DNA from: an uncultured Lachnospiraceae bacterium
GTDB lineage: Bacteria; Bacillota; Clostridia; Lachnospirales; Lachnospiraceae
DNA: 29,295 nt
Reading direction: 5' to 3'
Assembly: GCA_910579495.1 (NCBI GenBank)
Contig: CAJTVD010000020.1
Span: 23,112-52,406, forward strand
Below are positions 22,761 to 29,295 of the stretch, piece after piece. A program made the position numbers and the translations under genes. Position 1 is the first letter of the stretch. Each line of letters begins with the position of its first letter. Under the pieces are notes generated by a model. That model saw only the letters and a program-made list of their open reading frames with translations, ran no database searches and had not been told where the DNA came from.

Positions 22761-24521
22761 ATGGCTAACGAAGAAAATGCAAAAACACAAGACATTAAGT
22801 TAGACGATACCCGGCGTGTCCGGGTGCTTTCTCCGGGGATGCTGGTGGCAAAGCGTTTTTTCAGGAATCGTCTTGCGATCATCGGGATGGTGATCATTAT
22901 ATTTATGTTCCTGTTTTCCTTCCTGGGAGGGGCGATCATCCCCTACGGCCAGAGCCAGGTGTTCTACCGGACGGAGGAAATGAAAAAGGATTATGCAGGA
23001 GCCACTTATATCAGCGATTATATGCTGTTTGAAAATAAAGAGGCGGAGCTTCCAAGCGACCTATACTCCAAATCCATTCTTGGGATCAGCACCGGGAAGA
23101 ATGTGGCTGAGACAAGGAATGGGGGCAAGATTGCCCTAAGGCCTTTAGAGGGGGATTCCTATATTGTTTATCATGCGGAAGAAACCAAAAACCCAAGGGC
23201 CATCAGATCCCAGGAGCATGACGCGGCGGTTGGGGCATCCGACAATTATTTTGAATATGACGGCGTTCCCTATATCGTGGATTCCTCCACAGGAAAAGAA
23301 CTGCTCTATATGGTATCGGAGCTGGGGGTGGTGTGCAAATTATCTTTTACCCCTTATGCCCAGAGTACTGTCCTTCCCTTTGATTTTTACAAAAATGTGC
23401 TGGTGGCAATGAGCCAGGGGGATAAAAAGTTTGAAGCCCAGGGAAATACCTATACCCTGGAACAGGGGGGCGAAGAGTCTGCCATGGTCCTGGCAGAGGA
23501 TGGTTCCGACTATGTGTATATCACCAATATGAATATGAACAGCGTCATTGGGGGCGTGTTTTTAAGCCCGGAATTTAAGGAAGCGGCGGCCCTTGCCATT
23601 AAAGAAGGGGCGGAATCCTTTGAATATACTTCCCAGCCCGGGGAGGCTTCCCTGCCGGAGACGGAAGGGGAGGGCGCGGCGGAGGATGCTGCCATGGAAA
23701 ATGCGGAAGCGGCAGATGCCAAGGCTGTGGAAACTTACCTGCTCTCAGAAAAGAACGGGCAGTACCTGATCTCCCGTTTTCAGCAGACAAGGGTGATCGA
23801 TACTTATGCAAAACCCTCCAAGGCCCACCTGGTGGGCACTGACGCCAACGGTATGGACCTGCTGGCACGGCTGATGTACGGCGGGCGGATCTCCCTGCTG
23901 ATCGGTTTTGTGGTGGTGATCATCGAAGTGATTATCGGGGTGATCATCGGCGGCATCGCAGGCTACTTCGGCGGCTGGATAGATACGGTGCTGATGCGCC
24001 TGGTGGATGTGATCTACTGCATCCCGTCTATGCCCCTTTACCTGATCCTGGGTTCTGTCATGGACCATTACAGGGCAAGCCCTACGGTGCGTATTTATAT
24101 GCTGTGCGTGGTCATGAGCATCATTGGCTGGGTGGGCATTGCCCGTATTGTACGGGGACAGATCCTCTCCCTGCGGGAACAGGAGTTTATGGTGGCGGCG
24201 GAGGCTACCGGCGTCCGGGTAAGCCGCAGGATCTTCAAGCACCTGGTCCCTAATGTAGTGCCACAGCTTATTGTATTTGCCACTATGGGGCTGGGCGAGG
24301 TGATCCTTGCGGAAGCTACTTTGAGCTTCCTGGGGCTGGGCATTAAGTACCCGGCAGCTTCCTGGGGAAGTATCATCAATGCGGTAAACGACTCCTATGT
24401 TATGACAAATTACCTGTTTGTATGGGTGCCTGCGGGATTGATGATCCTGCTTACTGTGCTGGCGTTCAACTTTATCGGGGACGGGCTGAGGGACGCCTTT
24501 GACCCGAAAATGAAACGTTAA
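22761..24521 (+). CDS. Enlarged peptide ABC transporter permease, OppC/DppC-type
   Basis: This is a 586-residue permease, about twice the usual 280-320. The N-terminal OppC region has one membrane helix at about residues 37-60. A segment of about 290 residues follows (roughly 62-350), predicted to lie outside the membrane. It contains two similar-looking beta-rich parts and a Glu/Ala-rich linker at about 294-323. The normal core then resumes at HLVGTDANGMDLLARL, with five helices and an EAA loop EFMVAAEATGVRVSRRIFKH, ending FDPKMKR. GGAGAGGG precedes the ATG. The insertion and the enlarged binding protein may interact. Confidence 0.93.
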   Translation: MANEENAKTQDIKLDDTRRVRVLSPGMLVAKRFFRNRLAIIGMVIIIFMFLFSFLGGAIIPYGQSQVFYRTEEMKKDYAGATYISDYMLFENKEAELPSDLYSKSILGISTGKNVAETRNGGKIALRPLEGDSYIVYHAEETKNPRAIRSQEHDAAVGASDNYFEYDGVPYIVDSSTGKELLYMVSELGVVCKLSFTPYAQSTVLPFDFYKNVLVAMSQGDKKFEAQGNTYTLEQGGEESAMVLAEDGSDYVYITNMNMNSVIGGVFLSPEFKEAAALAIKEGAESFEYTSQPGEASLPETEGEGAAEDAAMENAEAADAKAVETYLLSEKNGQYLISRFQQTRVIDTYAKPSKAHLVGTDANGMDLLARLMYGGRISLLIGFVVVIIEVIIGVIIGGIAGYFGGWIDTVLMRLVDVIYCIPSMPLYLILGSVMDHYRASPTVRIYMLCVVMSIIGWVGIARIVRGQILSLREQEFMVAAEATGVRVSRRIFKHLVPNVVPQLIVFATMGLGEVILAEATLSFLGLGIKYPAASWGSIINAVNDSYVMTNYLFVWVPAGLMILLTVLAFNFIGDGLRDAFDPKMKR

Positions 24522-24583
24522 TATGGGATGGTACGGACTGAGGTTGATAGATGAAGTTTATGAAGGAATGATTGAGGGATATG

Positions 24584-25735
24584 ATGGCAGGAAATAAGAA
24601 AAGTGCAAATTATATATCCGCAAAAGAATCGCGGGAGATTTCCAGAAGGAATCGTAAGATCACCACGGAAATGGAGAAGAAGAGGAACAGAAAAAACATA
24701 CCGGAATCGGAATATGTGACAAACATGAAAAATCCGGACAACTGTGTGGAGTTTGACAATGTGCACACCTATTTCTTCACCGATATCGGAACGGTAAAGT
24801 CAGTAAGCGGCGTGTCATTTGAGGTCCCTCAGGGGAAAACGGTAGGCATTGTGGGGGAGTCCGGGTGCGGCAAGTCCGTCACCAGCCTTTCCCTGATGCA
24901 GCTTGTACAAAGGCCTTCGGGACAGACAGTGGAAGGGGAGATCCGTTTTAACGCAGGGGACGGCAAGGCTTATAACGTGGTGAATGCGCCTGCGGAGGTG
25001 ATGCAGAAGCTTCGGGGAAACTATATGTCCATGATCTTCCAGGAACCTATGACCTCCTTAAACCCGGTGTTCCGCATCGGGGAGCAGGTGGATGAAGTGA
25101 TCTCCCTGCACAACCCTGATATGTCCAAGGAGCAGATCAAGGGGCGGACCATAGAAATGCTGGATATGGTAGGGATCGCCAACAAGGAAGGGGTATACCG
25201 GATGTACCCCCATGAGCTTTCCGGGGGGATGCGGCAGCGCATCATGATCGCCATGGCCCTTGCCTGCAGCCCAAAGCTGATTGTTGCGGATGAGCCCACT
25301 ACGGCGCTGGATGTGACCATCCAGGCCCAGGTGCTGGATCTTTTGCGGAAGTTAAAGGATGAGATCAACAGCTCCATTATGCTGATCACCCATGACCTTG
25401 GGGTGGTGGCGGAAATGGCGGATTATGTGGTGGTAATGTATGCAGGGCGGGTAATCGAAAAAGGGACGGCCAAGGAGATCTTCAAAGACCCCAGGCATCC
25501 CTATACCATTGGCCTTATGAACTCCAAGCCGGTGGTGGGCAAGCATATTGACAGGCTCTACAGCATCCCGGGCAGCGTGCCCAATCCGGTGGATATGCCT
25601 GATTATTGTTATTTTAAAGACCGCTGCGAAATGTGCGTGGCAGGCTGTGAGGGCGTTTATCCCCAGGCTTATCAGATATCGCCCACCCATGTGGTAAGCT
25701 GCTACCGCTGCAAGGAAGGAGGCATGTCAAAATGA
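24584..25735 (+). CDS. Peptide ABC transporter ATP-binding protein, OppD/DppD-type
   Basis: This is a 383-residue ATPase. Walker A GESGCGKS is at residues 91-98, then FQEPMTSLNP with the Q-loop, the signature ELSGGMRQR, Walker B LIVADEPTTALDVT and the H-loop in ITHD. The C-terminal oligopeptide domain carries a cysteine cluster (RCEMCVAGC), as in OppD/DppD proteins that bind an iron-sulfur cluster or metal. Before the ATPase fold is an unusual basic extension of about 50 residues rich in Lys, Arg and Ser. The start is uncertain: ATG at 24581 and 24584 or TTG at 24572, all near GAGGG. It overlaps the next gene by 4 bp. Confidence 0.93.
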   Translation: MAGNKKSANYISAKESREISRRNRKITTEMEKKRNRKNIPESEYVTNMKNPDNCVEFDNVHTYFFTDIGTVKSVSGVSFEVPQGKTVGIVGESGCGKSVTSLSLMQLVQRPSGQTVEGEIRFNAGDGKAYNVVNAPAEVMQKLRGNYMSMIFQEPMTSLNPVFRIGEQVDEVISLHNPDMSKEQIKGRTIEMLDMVGIANKEGVYRMYPHELSGGMRQRIMIAMALACSPKLIVADEPTTALDVTIQAQVLDLLRKLKDEINSSIMLITHDLGVVAEMADYVVVMYAGRVIEKGTAKEIFKDPRHPYTIGLMNSKPVVGKHIDRLYSIPGSVPNPVDMPDYCYFKDRCEMCVAGCEGVYPQAYQISPTHVVSCYRCKEGGMSK

Positions 25736-26736
25736 GCGACCAGGTAAAAACAAAGGCAGCTTCCAAAGAAGACTATATACTGGAAGTGTCCCATTTAAAG
25801 AAATACTTTCCTATTAAAGGCGGCTTCTTCGGAGGGACCACGGGAAACGTGAAGGCGGTGGATGATGTATCCTTCCGCATTCCAAGAGGCACTACCATGG
25901 GGCTGGTGGGAGAGTCCGGCTGCGGCAAGTCCACCACAGGGCGCACCATCCTGCGGCTGCTGGAAAAGACCGACGGTACTGTTCTCTTTAATGGTGAGGA
26001 TGTGAACACTGCGGATAAGAAGAAACTGCGGGAACTGCGTACAAAGATGCAGATCATTTTCCAGGATCCTTATTCTTCCTTATCCCCCAGGCTTCCCATT
26101 GGGGAGATCATCGGGGAGGCGGTGAAGGAACATGGCCTGGTCCCCAAAGACCAGTACAATGATTATATTACCCAGGTAATGTTAAACTGTGGCCTGCAGG
26201 AATATCATAAGGACAGATATCCCCATGAATTTTCCGGGGGCCAGAGGCAGCGTATCTGCATTGCCAGGGCCCTTGCCCTGAAACCGGAATTTATCGTCTG
26301 CGACGAGCCGGTATCGGCGCTGGATGTGTCTATCCAGGCACAGATCATCAACCTGCTGAAGGAGCTGCAGGAGAAAATGAACCTTACCTACCTGTTCATC
26401 TCCCACGACCTTTCTGTGGTGGAGCACATCTCCGATACCATCGGCGTGATGTACCTGGGAGGGCTTGTGGAGACGGGGACTACAGAGGAGATTTTCGGGG
26501 AGCCCCTGCACCCTTATACCAAGGCGCTGTTCAGCGCCATCCCCATGCCTGACCCGGATATCAAGATCAACAGGACGATTTTGGAAGGGGATATCCCTTC
26601 GCCCTCCAATCCCCCTAAAGGGTGTAAATTCCACACCCGCTGCAGGGATTGCATGGGAATCTGTAAGGAACAGCCGCCGGAAATCAGGGATATGGGAAAT
26701 GGGCATACAGTGAGATGCCATTTATATGATAAATAA
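25732..26736 (+). CDS. Peptide ABC transporter ATP-binding protein, OppF/DppF-type
   Basis: This 334-residue ATPase pairs with the OppD-type subunit to drive import. Walker A GESGCGKSTT, FQDPYSSLSPR at the Q-loop, signature FSGGQRQRICIARAL, Walker B FIVCDEPVSALDVS and the H-loop FISHDLS are visible. The C-terminal domain has the cysteine motif CKFHTRCRDCMGIC, typical of this group. Its ATG overlaps the preceding stop (ATGA), with GGAGG 9 nt upstream. It completes a five-gene transporter closed by a strong terminator. Confidence 0.95.
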   Translation: MSDQVKTKAASKEDYILEVSHLKKYFPIKGGFFGGTTGNVKAVDDVSFRIPRGTTMGLVGESGCGKSTTGRTILRLLEKTDGTVLFNGEDVNTADKKKLRELRTKMQIIFQDPYSSLSPRLPIGEIIGEAVKEHGLVPKDQYNDYITQVMLNCGLQEYHKDRYPHEFSGGQRQRICIARALALKPEFIVCDEPVSALDVSIQAQIINLLKELQEKMNLTYLFISHDLSVVEHISDTIGVMYLGGLVETGTTEEIFGEPLHPYTKALFSAIPMPDPDIKINRTILEGDIPSPSNPPKGCKFHTRCRDCMGICKEQPPEIRDMGNGHTVRCHLYDK

Positions 26737-26755
26737 TTACAAATGACTTAGGGAA

Positions 26756-26781
26756 AGCCCGGCAAGAGCCGGGCTCCTTTT
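26756..26781 (+). terminator. Intrinsic terminator of the peptide transporter operon
   Basis: AGCCCGGC (26756-26763), an AAGA loop and GCCGGGCT (26768-26775) form a perfect 8-bp stem, followed by CCTTTTAT. Confidence 0.88.
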
Positions 26782-26804
26782 ATGCGCAGTCCCGCACAGA
26801 GGAA

Positions 26805-26945
26805 ATAGGCCGCTAAAGCGGCGTGTGGGCCGCGCGGCGAGTAGGGGAAGATCGCTCTTCCCTGCTTGATTGTACAGGGGTGCGTAAGGAAATTGACAGC
26901 TTTGCAGCACGCGCCTGGCGCAAGTGTGCGCCAAGCCCCATACTA
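26805..26945. other. Dense hairpin region between the transporter operon and the Rpn gene
   Basis: Several short perfect hairpins are packed into about 140 bp: GCCGC-taaa-GCGGC (about 26809-26823), GGGAAGA-tcgc-TCTTCCC (26845-26862) and TGGCGC/GCGCCA (about 26914-26932). It has no convincing ORF. It could be a non-coding RNA, a repeat of the genome or an insertion scar. I recognise no family. Confidence 0.35.
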
Positions 26946-26964
26946 TTTATGGTGAAAATTTTTG

Positions 26965-26996
26965 TTGCCCATCGCCTGGGCGTGTGGTAATATAAT
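26965..26996 (+). promoter_or_regulatory. Promoter of the first Rpn gene
   Basis: TTGCCC (26965-26970), 17 bp, TAATAT (26988-26993); an overlapping TATAAT is at 26991-26996. The leader from here to the ATG is about 140 nt. Confidence 0.5.
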
Positions 26997-27097
26997 AGCA
27001 AAGCATATAACTTTCTAAGAATCAGGCGTCTGCCTTCTTGATTATCTGCCCTTCATTCAGGAAATCTATGCTTTTACTACCCGATTACAAATTATAA

Positions 27098-27137
27098 GCA
27101 GGAGATTTCCCGTTAACTCCTGCGCAGTTACAGGAGG
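27098..27137 (+). promoter_or_regulatory. Alternative hairpins over the Rpn ribosome site
   Basis: CTCCTGC (27117-27123) can pair with GCAGGAG upstream (27098-27104). Alternatively its CTCCTG can pair with CAGGAG of the Shine-Dalgarno sequence (27131-27136). The two pairings exclude each other, so translation could be switched. Confidence 0.45.
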
Positions 27138-27143
27138 AAGAAG

Positions 27144-28130
27144 ATGGAAAATGATTTTATCAGCGGCTGCTTCTTTTCTGACAATGAAAGGTTCGCCGAT
27201 ATCATTAATGGCATTGGCTGCGGCGGTATCCCCTTTGTCAAGGGGGCGGACCTGCAGGAGCTGGATACAAAGGTGAGAGCCAGAGGAAGGAGAGGGGCCG
27301 TAAAACGGCGGAGAAAGACCTTATATAGGGATTTGGTGCGAAAAACGCCTTTTGGTGTGAATTTCGCCATTGTGGGGATTGAGAACCAGGATGAGATTGA
27401 TTATTCACTGCCCATAAGGGTGATGTGTTATGATGCCGGTGCATATGAGAACCAGGCTTTGGGGATACGGAAAGCAGTCAGAAAGAAAGGGAAAGGCCTG
27501 ACGGCAGGGGAATATCTGTACGGATTTGAGAAAAAGAGCAGGCTTTACCCCACAGTAACATTTGTGCTGTACTATGGGGAAAAGGAGTGGGATGGCCCGA
27601 GGGATATTCATGGTATGCTTGATTTTACCAATATTCCGGAAATATTGAGGGAAAAAATATCCAATTACCGGATTTATATCATTGAAGTGAGAAAGCTTGC
27701 AGATACAGATGTTTTCCGGACAGATGTGAAGCAGGTATTTGACTATATCCGTTTTTCTGGGGATAAGAAGAAATTGAGGGAACTGGTGGCAAAGGATGCA
27801 GCGTACACATGCCTGGAGGAGGACGCTTACGATATGGTCACGGCATATGCCGGGGAGGAAGAGATGTTTGGGAAGAAAGGAAAACATAAGAAAGGTGGAA
27901 AGGTGAATATGTCCAAGGGTTTAAGGGAGTGGCTGGAGGATGAAAGGAACGAGGGGTTTGCCGAAGGGATTGCAAAGGGGAAGGCAGAAGGGAAAGCAGA
28001 AGGGAAGGCCGAAATGCTGGTGGGGAGCGTTGAGGCAGTTATGTGGAAATTAAAGATCAGCCTAGGGGAGGCCTGCGAGACTATTGGGACTACGGAAGAA
28101 GAATACTTGGAAGCTAAGAAGTATCAATGA
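27144..28130 (+). CDS. Rpn/YhgA-family PD-(D/E)XK nuclease
   Basis: This 328-residue protein belongs to the Rpn (recombination-promoting nuclease, transposase_31-like) family, whose members cut DNA and are toxic when unregulated. The nuclease core is at about residues 60-105: YRDLVRKTPFGVNFAIVGIE followed by NQDEIDYSLPIRVMCYDA, with E-x-Q replacing E-x-K as is usual in Rpn. A helical C-terminal domain carries AEGKAEGKAEG-type repeats and a final helix-turn-helix-like segment. CAGGAGG is 6-7 nt before the ATG. Near codon 256 an in-frame ATG is preceded by AGGTGG and AAAGGTG. The leader can hide the ribosome site. It is more likely a host or accessory nuclease than a true transposase. Confidence 0.88.
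   Translation: MENDFISGCFFSDNERFADIINGIGCGGIPFVKGADLQELDTKVRARGRRGAVKRRRKTLYRDLVRKTPFGVNFAIVGIENQDEIDYSLPIRVMCYDAGAYENQALGIRKAVRKKGKGLTAGEYLYGFEKKSRLYPTVTFVLYYGEKEWDGPRDIHGMLDFTNIPEILREKISNYRIYIIEVRKLADTDVFRTDVKQVFDYIRFSGDKKKLRELVAKDAAYTCLEEDAYDMVTAYAGEEEMFGKKGKHKKGGKVNMSKGLREWLEDERNEGFAEGIAKGKAEGKAEGKAEMLVGSVEAVMWKLKISLGEACETIGTTEEEYLEAKKYQ
27909..28130 (+). CDS. Possible internal start: small Rpn C-terminal protein
   Basis: An ATG in frame with the Rpn gene at 27909 is preceded by AAGGTGG (27892-27898) and AAAGGTG (27899-27905). It would yield 73 residues covering only the helical repeat-rich C-terminal domain. In enterobacterial Rpn systems a small protein of this kind, made from inside the gene, binds and inhibits the nuclease. 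An in-frame GTG at 27903 is an alternative start. Only the position and ribosome-site match support this call. Confidence 0.35.
   Translation: MSKGLREWLEDERNEGFAEGIAKGKAEGKAEGKAEMLVGSVEAVMWKLKISLGEACETIGTTEEEYLEAKKYQ
27978..28013 (+). repeat. Three 12-bp tandem repeats in the Rpn gene
   Basis: Three copies of a GGGAAGGCAGAA-like unit encode Gly-Lys-Ala-Glu three times, preceded by related GFAEGIAK residues. The unit length is a multiple of three, so copy changes would alter length without a frameshift. Confidence 0.8.
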
Positions 28131-28151
28131 AAAGGCGTGGCCCGTCAAGCT

Positions 28152-28331
28152 CTAAATCAGCGCTTTTTTCCGTTCAAGCCGCACGTCCACATAACGCGCT
28201 GTGACTGCTTCAAAATTCATAGACAACCCAAGCGATACGCCAATACCCGCAAGCGTATGTCCCAAGGCTTCGCCCACTGTGTAGAAATCGCCTGCCAGTT
28301 GGTGCCTGTCAAATGGGGATAACCTCGTGCC
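28152..28331 (-). pseudogene. Degraded fragment resembling the C-terminus of a tyrosine recombinase
   Basis: A minus-strand frame of about 59 residues ending at a TAG reads GEALGHTLAGIGVSLGL, then VTARYVDVRLERKK. The LGHT and the following tyrosine resemble the last catalytic block of phage-type integrases. There is no start codon with a ribosome site, and the N-terminal catalytic residues are absent. The frame opens into unrelated sequence upstream. It is probably a relic of a mobile element. Similarity was judged by eye and needs a database search. Confidence 0.4.
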
Positions 28332-28423
28332 GCAGCTGAGTAAAATCGACTTCGCTGTTTTTCCAGTGACTTTTTGTAAAGGACTTTTTTAATCGAATTC
28401 ACAGAAAATTTACATTTCAGGGC

Positions 28424-28463
28424 AAAAAATAAGGCCGGGAACCTGTTTTTAGATTCCAGGCCT
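28424..28463 (-). terminator. Intrinsic terminator of the minus-strand Rpn gene
   Basis: On the minus strand AGGCCTGGAA (28463-28454) pairs with TTCCCGGCCT (28441-28432) with one mismatch, followed by TATTTTTT. It lies 10 bp after the Rpn stop codon. Confidence 0.75.
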
Positions 28464-28472
28464 ACGGTTTTA

Positions 28473-28640
28473 CTATGTTGTCCGTTCTGCTTTCAGTTTT
28501 TTTACTTCGTCAAGTGGAAGTCCTGCGTATTCCGCAATTTTTTCAAGTGTCAAAATCCCATCTGCCAACATTCTTTTTGCGGAATTGATTGCTCCTTCTT
28601 TCAATGTCTGATTCCTCATATCTTCCATAGCCCGGCACAT
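28473..28640 (-). CDS. Possible internal start: small C-terminal protein of the second Rpn gene
   Basis: An in-frame ATG at 28640 has AAGGAGGG at 28658-28651, a much stronger Shine-Dalgarno match than expected by chance inside a gene, although the spacing of 10-11 nt is long. The product would be 55 residues, the C-terminal helical tail only. It parallels the internal start in the first Rpn gene. Confidence 0.35.
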   Translation of the reverse strand: MCRAMEDMRNQTLKEGAINSAKRMLADGILTLEKIAEYAGLPLDEVKKLKAERTT

Positions 28641-29285
28641 AATCTCGATTCCCTCCTTGCTCTCTTTGAAAAATCTCACCCTGTCCGCCAGTGTCCCATA
28701 GTACATATCCGCTGCGTCTGTGCAGGAGAAGTCATGCATTAACTTCCCGATTGGCGTATCTCCACGGTAAGCGCCATTTACATACAGTATGTGCGAACCG
28801 TCCTCAAATCTTTCCCCGGTTCCTAAAAAGCACCGCTCAATCGGATAGAGCGGCAGCCCTTTTCCCATTACGTCATTCTCTGTGATAAAGATTACCCACG
28901 TTTCCGGCAGCTTGTCGAAGTCCTCGCCTTTCTTCAAAAGGTTTGCGTCCATCATGCTACTGTTGTACCTTGCTCTTTTTCTCCCGGCTCCTTTATCGGA
29001 GCGCTGTACCTCCACATTCAGTTTCGCCCCTGTGCTGTCCGTAGCCAGGATATCCAGCCTCACCGAACGGTTCAGCAGGTTCTCCACAAATACCTGGGTG
29101 CGGACGTCCAGCACCTTTAAATCCGGCTTTTCCAGCACAATCTGCAATACCAGTTCTATGCTTGCCGTATCTCCCTCAAAACACTTTGTGAGGAAATCAT
29201 CATCAAGCAGGCGAAAGCCTCTTAGCCTCTGTAAATCTTCCTGATGTTTCTGGTCTATCTGTTCCGTCACTGTCAATCTTCCCAC
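28473..29285 (-). CDS. Rpn-family PD-(D/E)XK nuclease, possibly 5'-truncated by the window edge
   Basis: This is a second Rpn nuclease of at least 270 residues, from a subfamily different from the first. A short N-terminal block (RLRGFRLLDDDFLTKCFEGD) is typical. The catalytic core is RLDILATDSTGAKLNVEVQR, with the Asp and the E-x-Q, followed by RARYNSSMMDANLLKKG. A helical C-terminal tail ends in a coiled or helix-turn-helix-like region (LTLEKIAEYAGLPLDEVKKL). The frame stays open to the window edge. The GTG at 29285 is the first credible start, but the true start may lie outside. An in-frame ATG at 28640 is preceded by AAGGAGGG. Confidence 0.85.
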   Translation of the reverse strand: MGRLTVTEQIDQKHQEDLQRLRGFRLLDDDFLTKCFEGDTASIELVLQIVLEKPDLKVLDVRTQVFVENLLNRSVRLDILATDSTGAKLNVEVQRSDKGAGRKRARYNSSMMDANLLKKGEDFDKLPETWVIFITENDVMGKGLPLYPIERCFLGTGERFEDGSHILYVNGAYRGDTPIGKLMHDFSCTDAADMYYGTLADRVRFFKESKEGIEIMCRAMEDMRNQTLKEGAINSAKRMLADGILTLEKIAEYAGLPLDEVKKLKAERTT

Positions 29286-29295
29286 CTGCTTTCCC

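Noticed and set aside
27978..28013. CRISPR array or other spaced repeats
   Set aside because: The units are directly adjacent, in coding frame and without spacers.
28217..28402. A 61-codon minus-strand ORF between the Rpn genes
   Set aside because: It is in a different frame from the recombinase-like residues, has no recognisable protein and no ribosome site.
1..29295. tRNA or rRNA genes
   Set aside because: No recognisable TTCGANNC-type arm with clover-leaf pairing and no conserved rRNA segments were noticed on either strand.

Overview
The window looks like the chromosome of a Gram-positive anaerobe of class Clostridia, most likely Lachnospiraceae. This is inferred from gene content: orphan LytTR regulators, an EpsG-type polysaccharide locus, a Bce-type peptide-antibiotic module, a lipoprotein-dependent Opp/Dpp transporter and two Rpn nucleases. 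Strong GGAGG-type ribosome sites and a GC content near 50% outside the Bce block fit. No rRNA, tRNA, CRISPR array or complete insertion sequence was seen.

Layout. (1) 71-2285: two LytTR response regulators flank a small XRE repressor; no histidine kinase lies beside them. (2) 2396-8712: a compact exopolysaccharide operon with its own promoter: GtrB/DPM-like glycosyltransferase, TuaG-like glycosyltransferase, polyprenyl-phosphate sugar-phosphate transferase, Wzz-like chain-length protein with a vestigial kinase domain, another glycosyltransferase and an EpsG-like polymerase. No Wzx flippase is present. (3) 8766-13533, minus strand: a four-gene Bce-type module (response regulator, intramembrane-sensing kinase, ABC ATPase, FtsX-fold permease), visibly more AT-rich than its surroundings. 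(4) 13770-16787: a promoter, a yybP-ykoY (Mn2+) riboswitch and an intrinsic terminator precede a CaCA cation exchanger, a PiT phosphate transporter and its DUF47 partner. (5) 16840-18979: unknown small genes, including a 32-codon ORF with a good ribosome site, and a membrane protein with a long leader behind a near-perfect sigma-70 promoter. (6) 19119-26736: a complete peptide ABC transporter (lipoprotein, two permeases, two ATPases) closed by a terminator. The binding protein and the second permease are both unusually enlarged. (7) 27144-29285: two Rpn/YhgA-family PD-(D/E)XK nucleases, convergent, separated by a degraded fragment that resembles the C-terminus of a tyrosine recombinase.

How the parts work together. 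Regions 1 and 2 plausibly form a regulated surface-polysaccharide unit. Region 3 senses and resists cell-wall-active peptides. Region 4 couples divalent cation export and metal-phosphate transport to manganese sensing. Region 6 imports peptides. Region 7 is an accessory segment. Both Rpn genes contain an in-frame ATG preceded by a Shine-Dalgarno-like sequence near the 3' end, which would fit the known scheme in which an Rpn nuclease is restrained by a small protein made from inside its own gene. The leader of the first Rpn gene can also form mutually exclusive hairpins, one of which hides the ribosome site.
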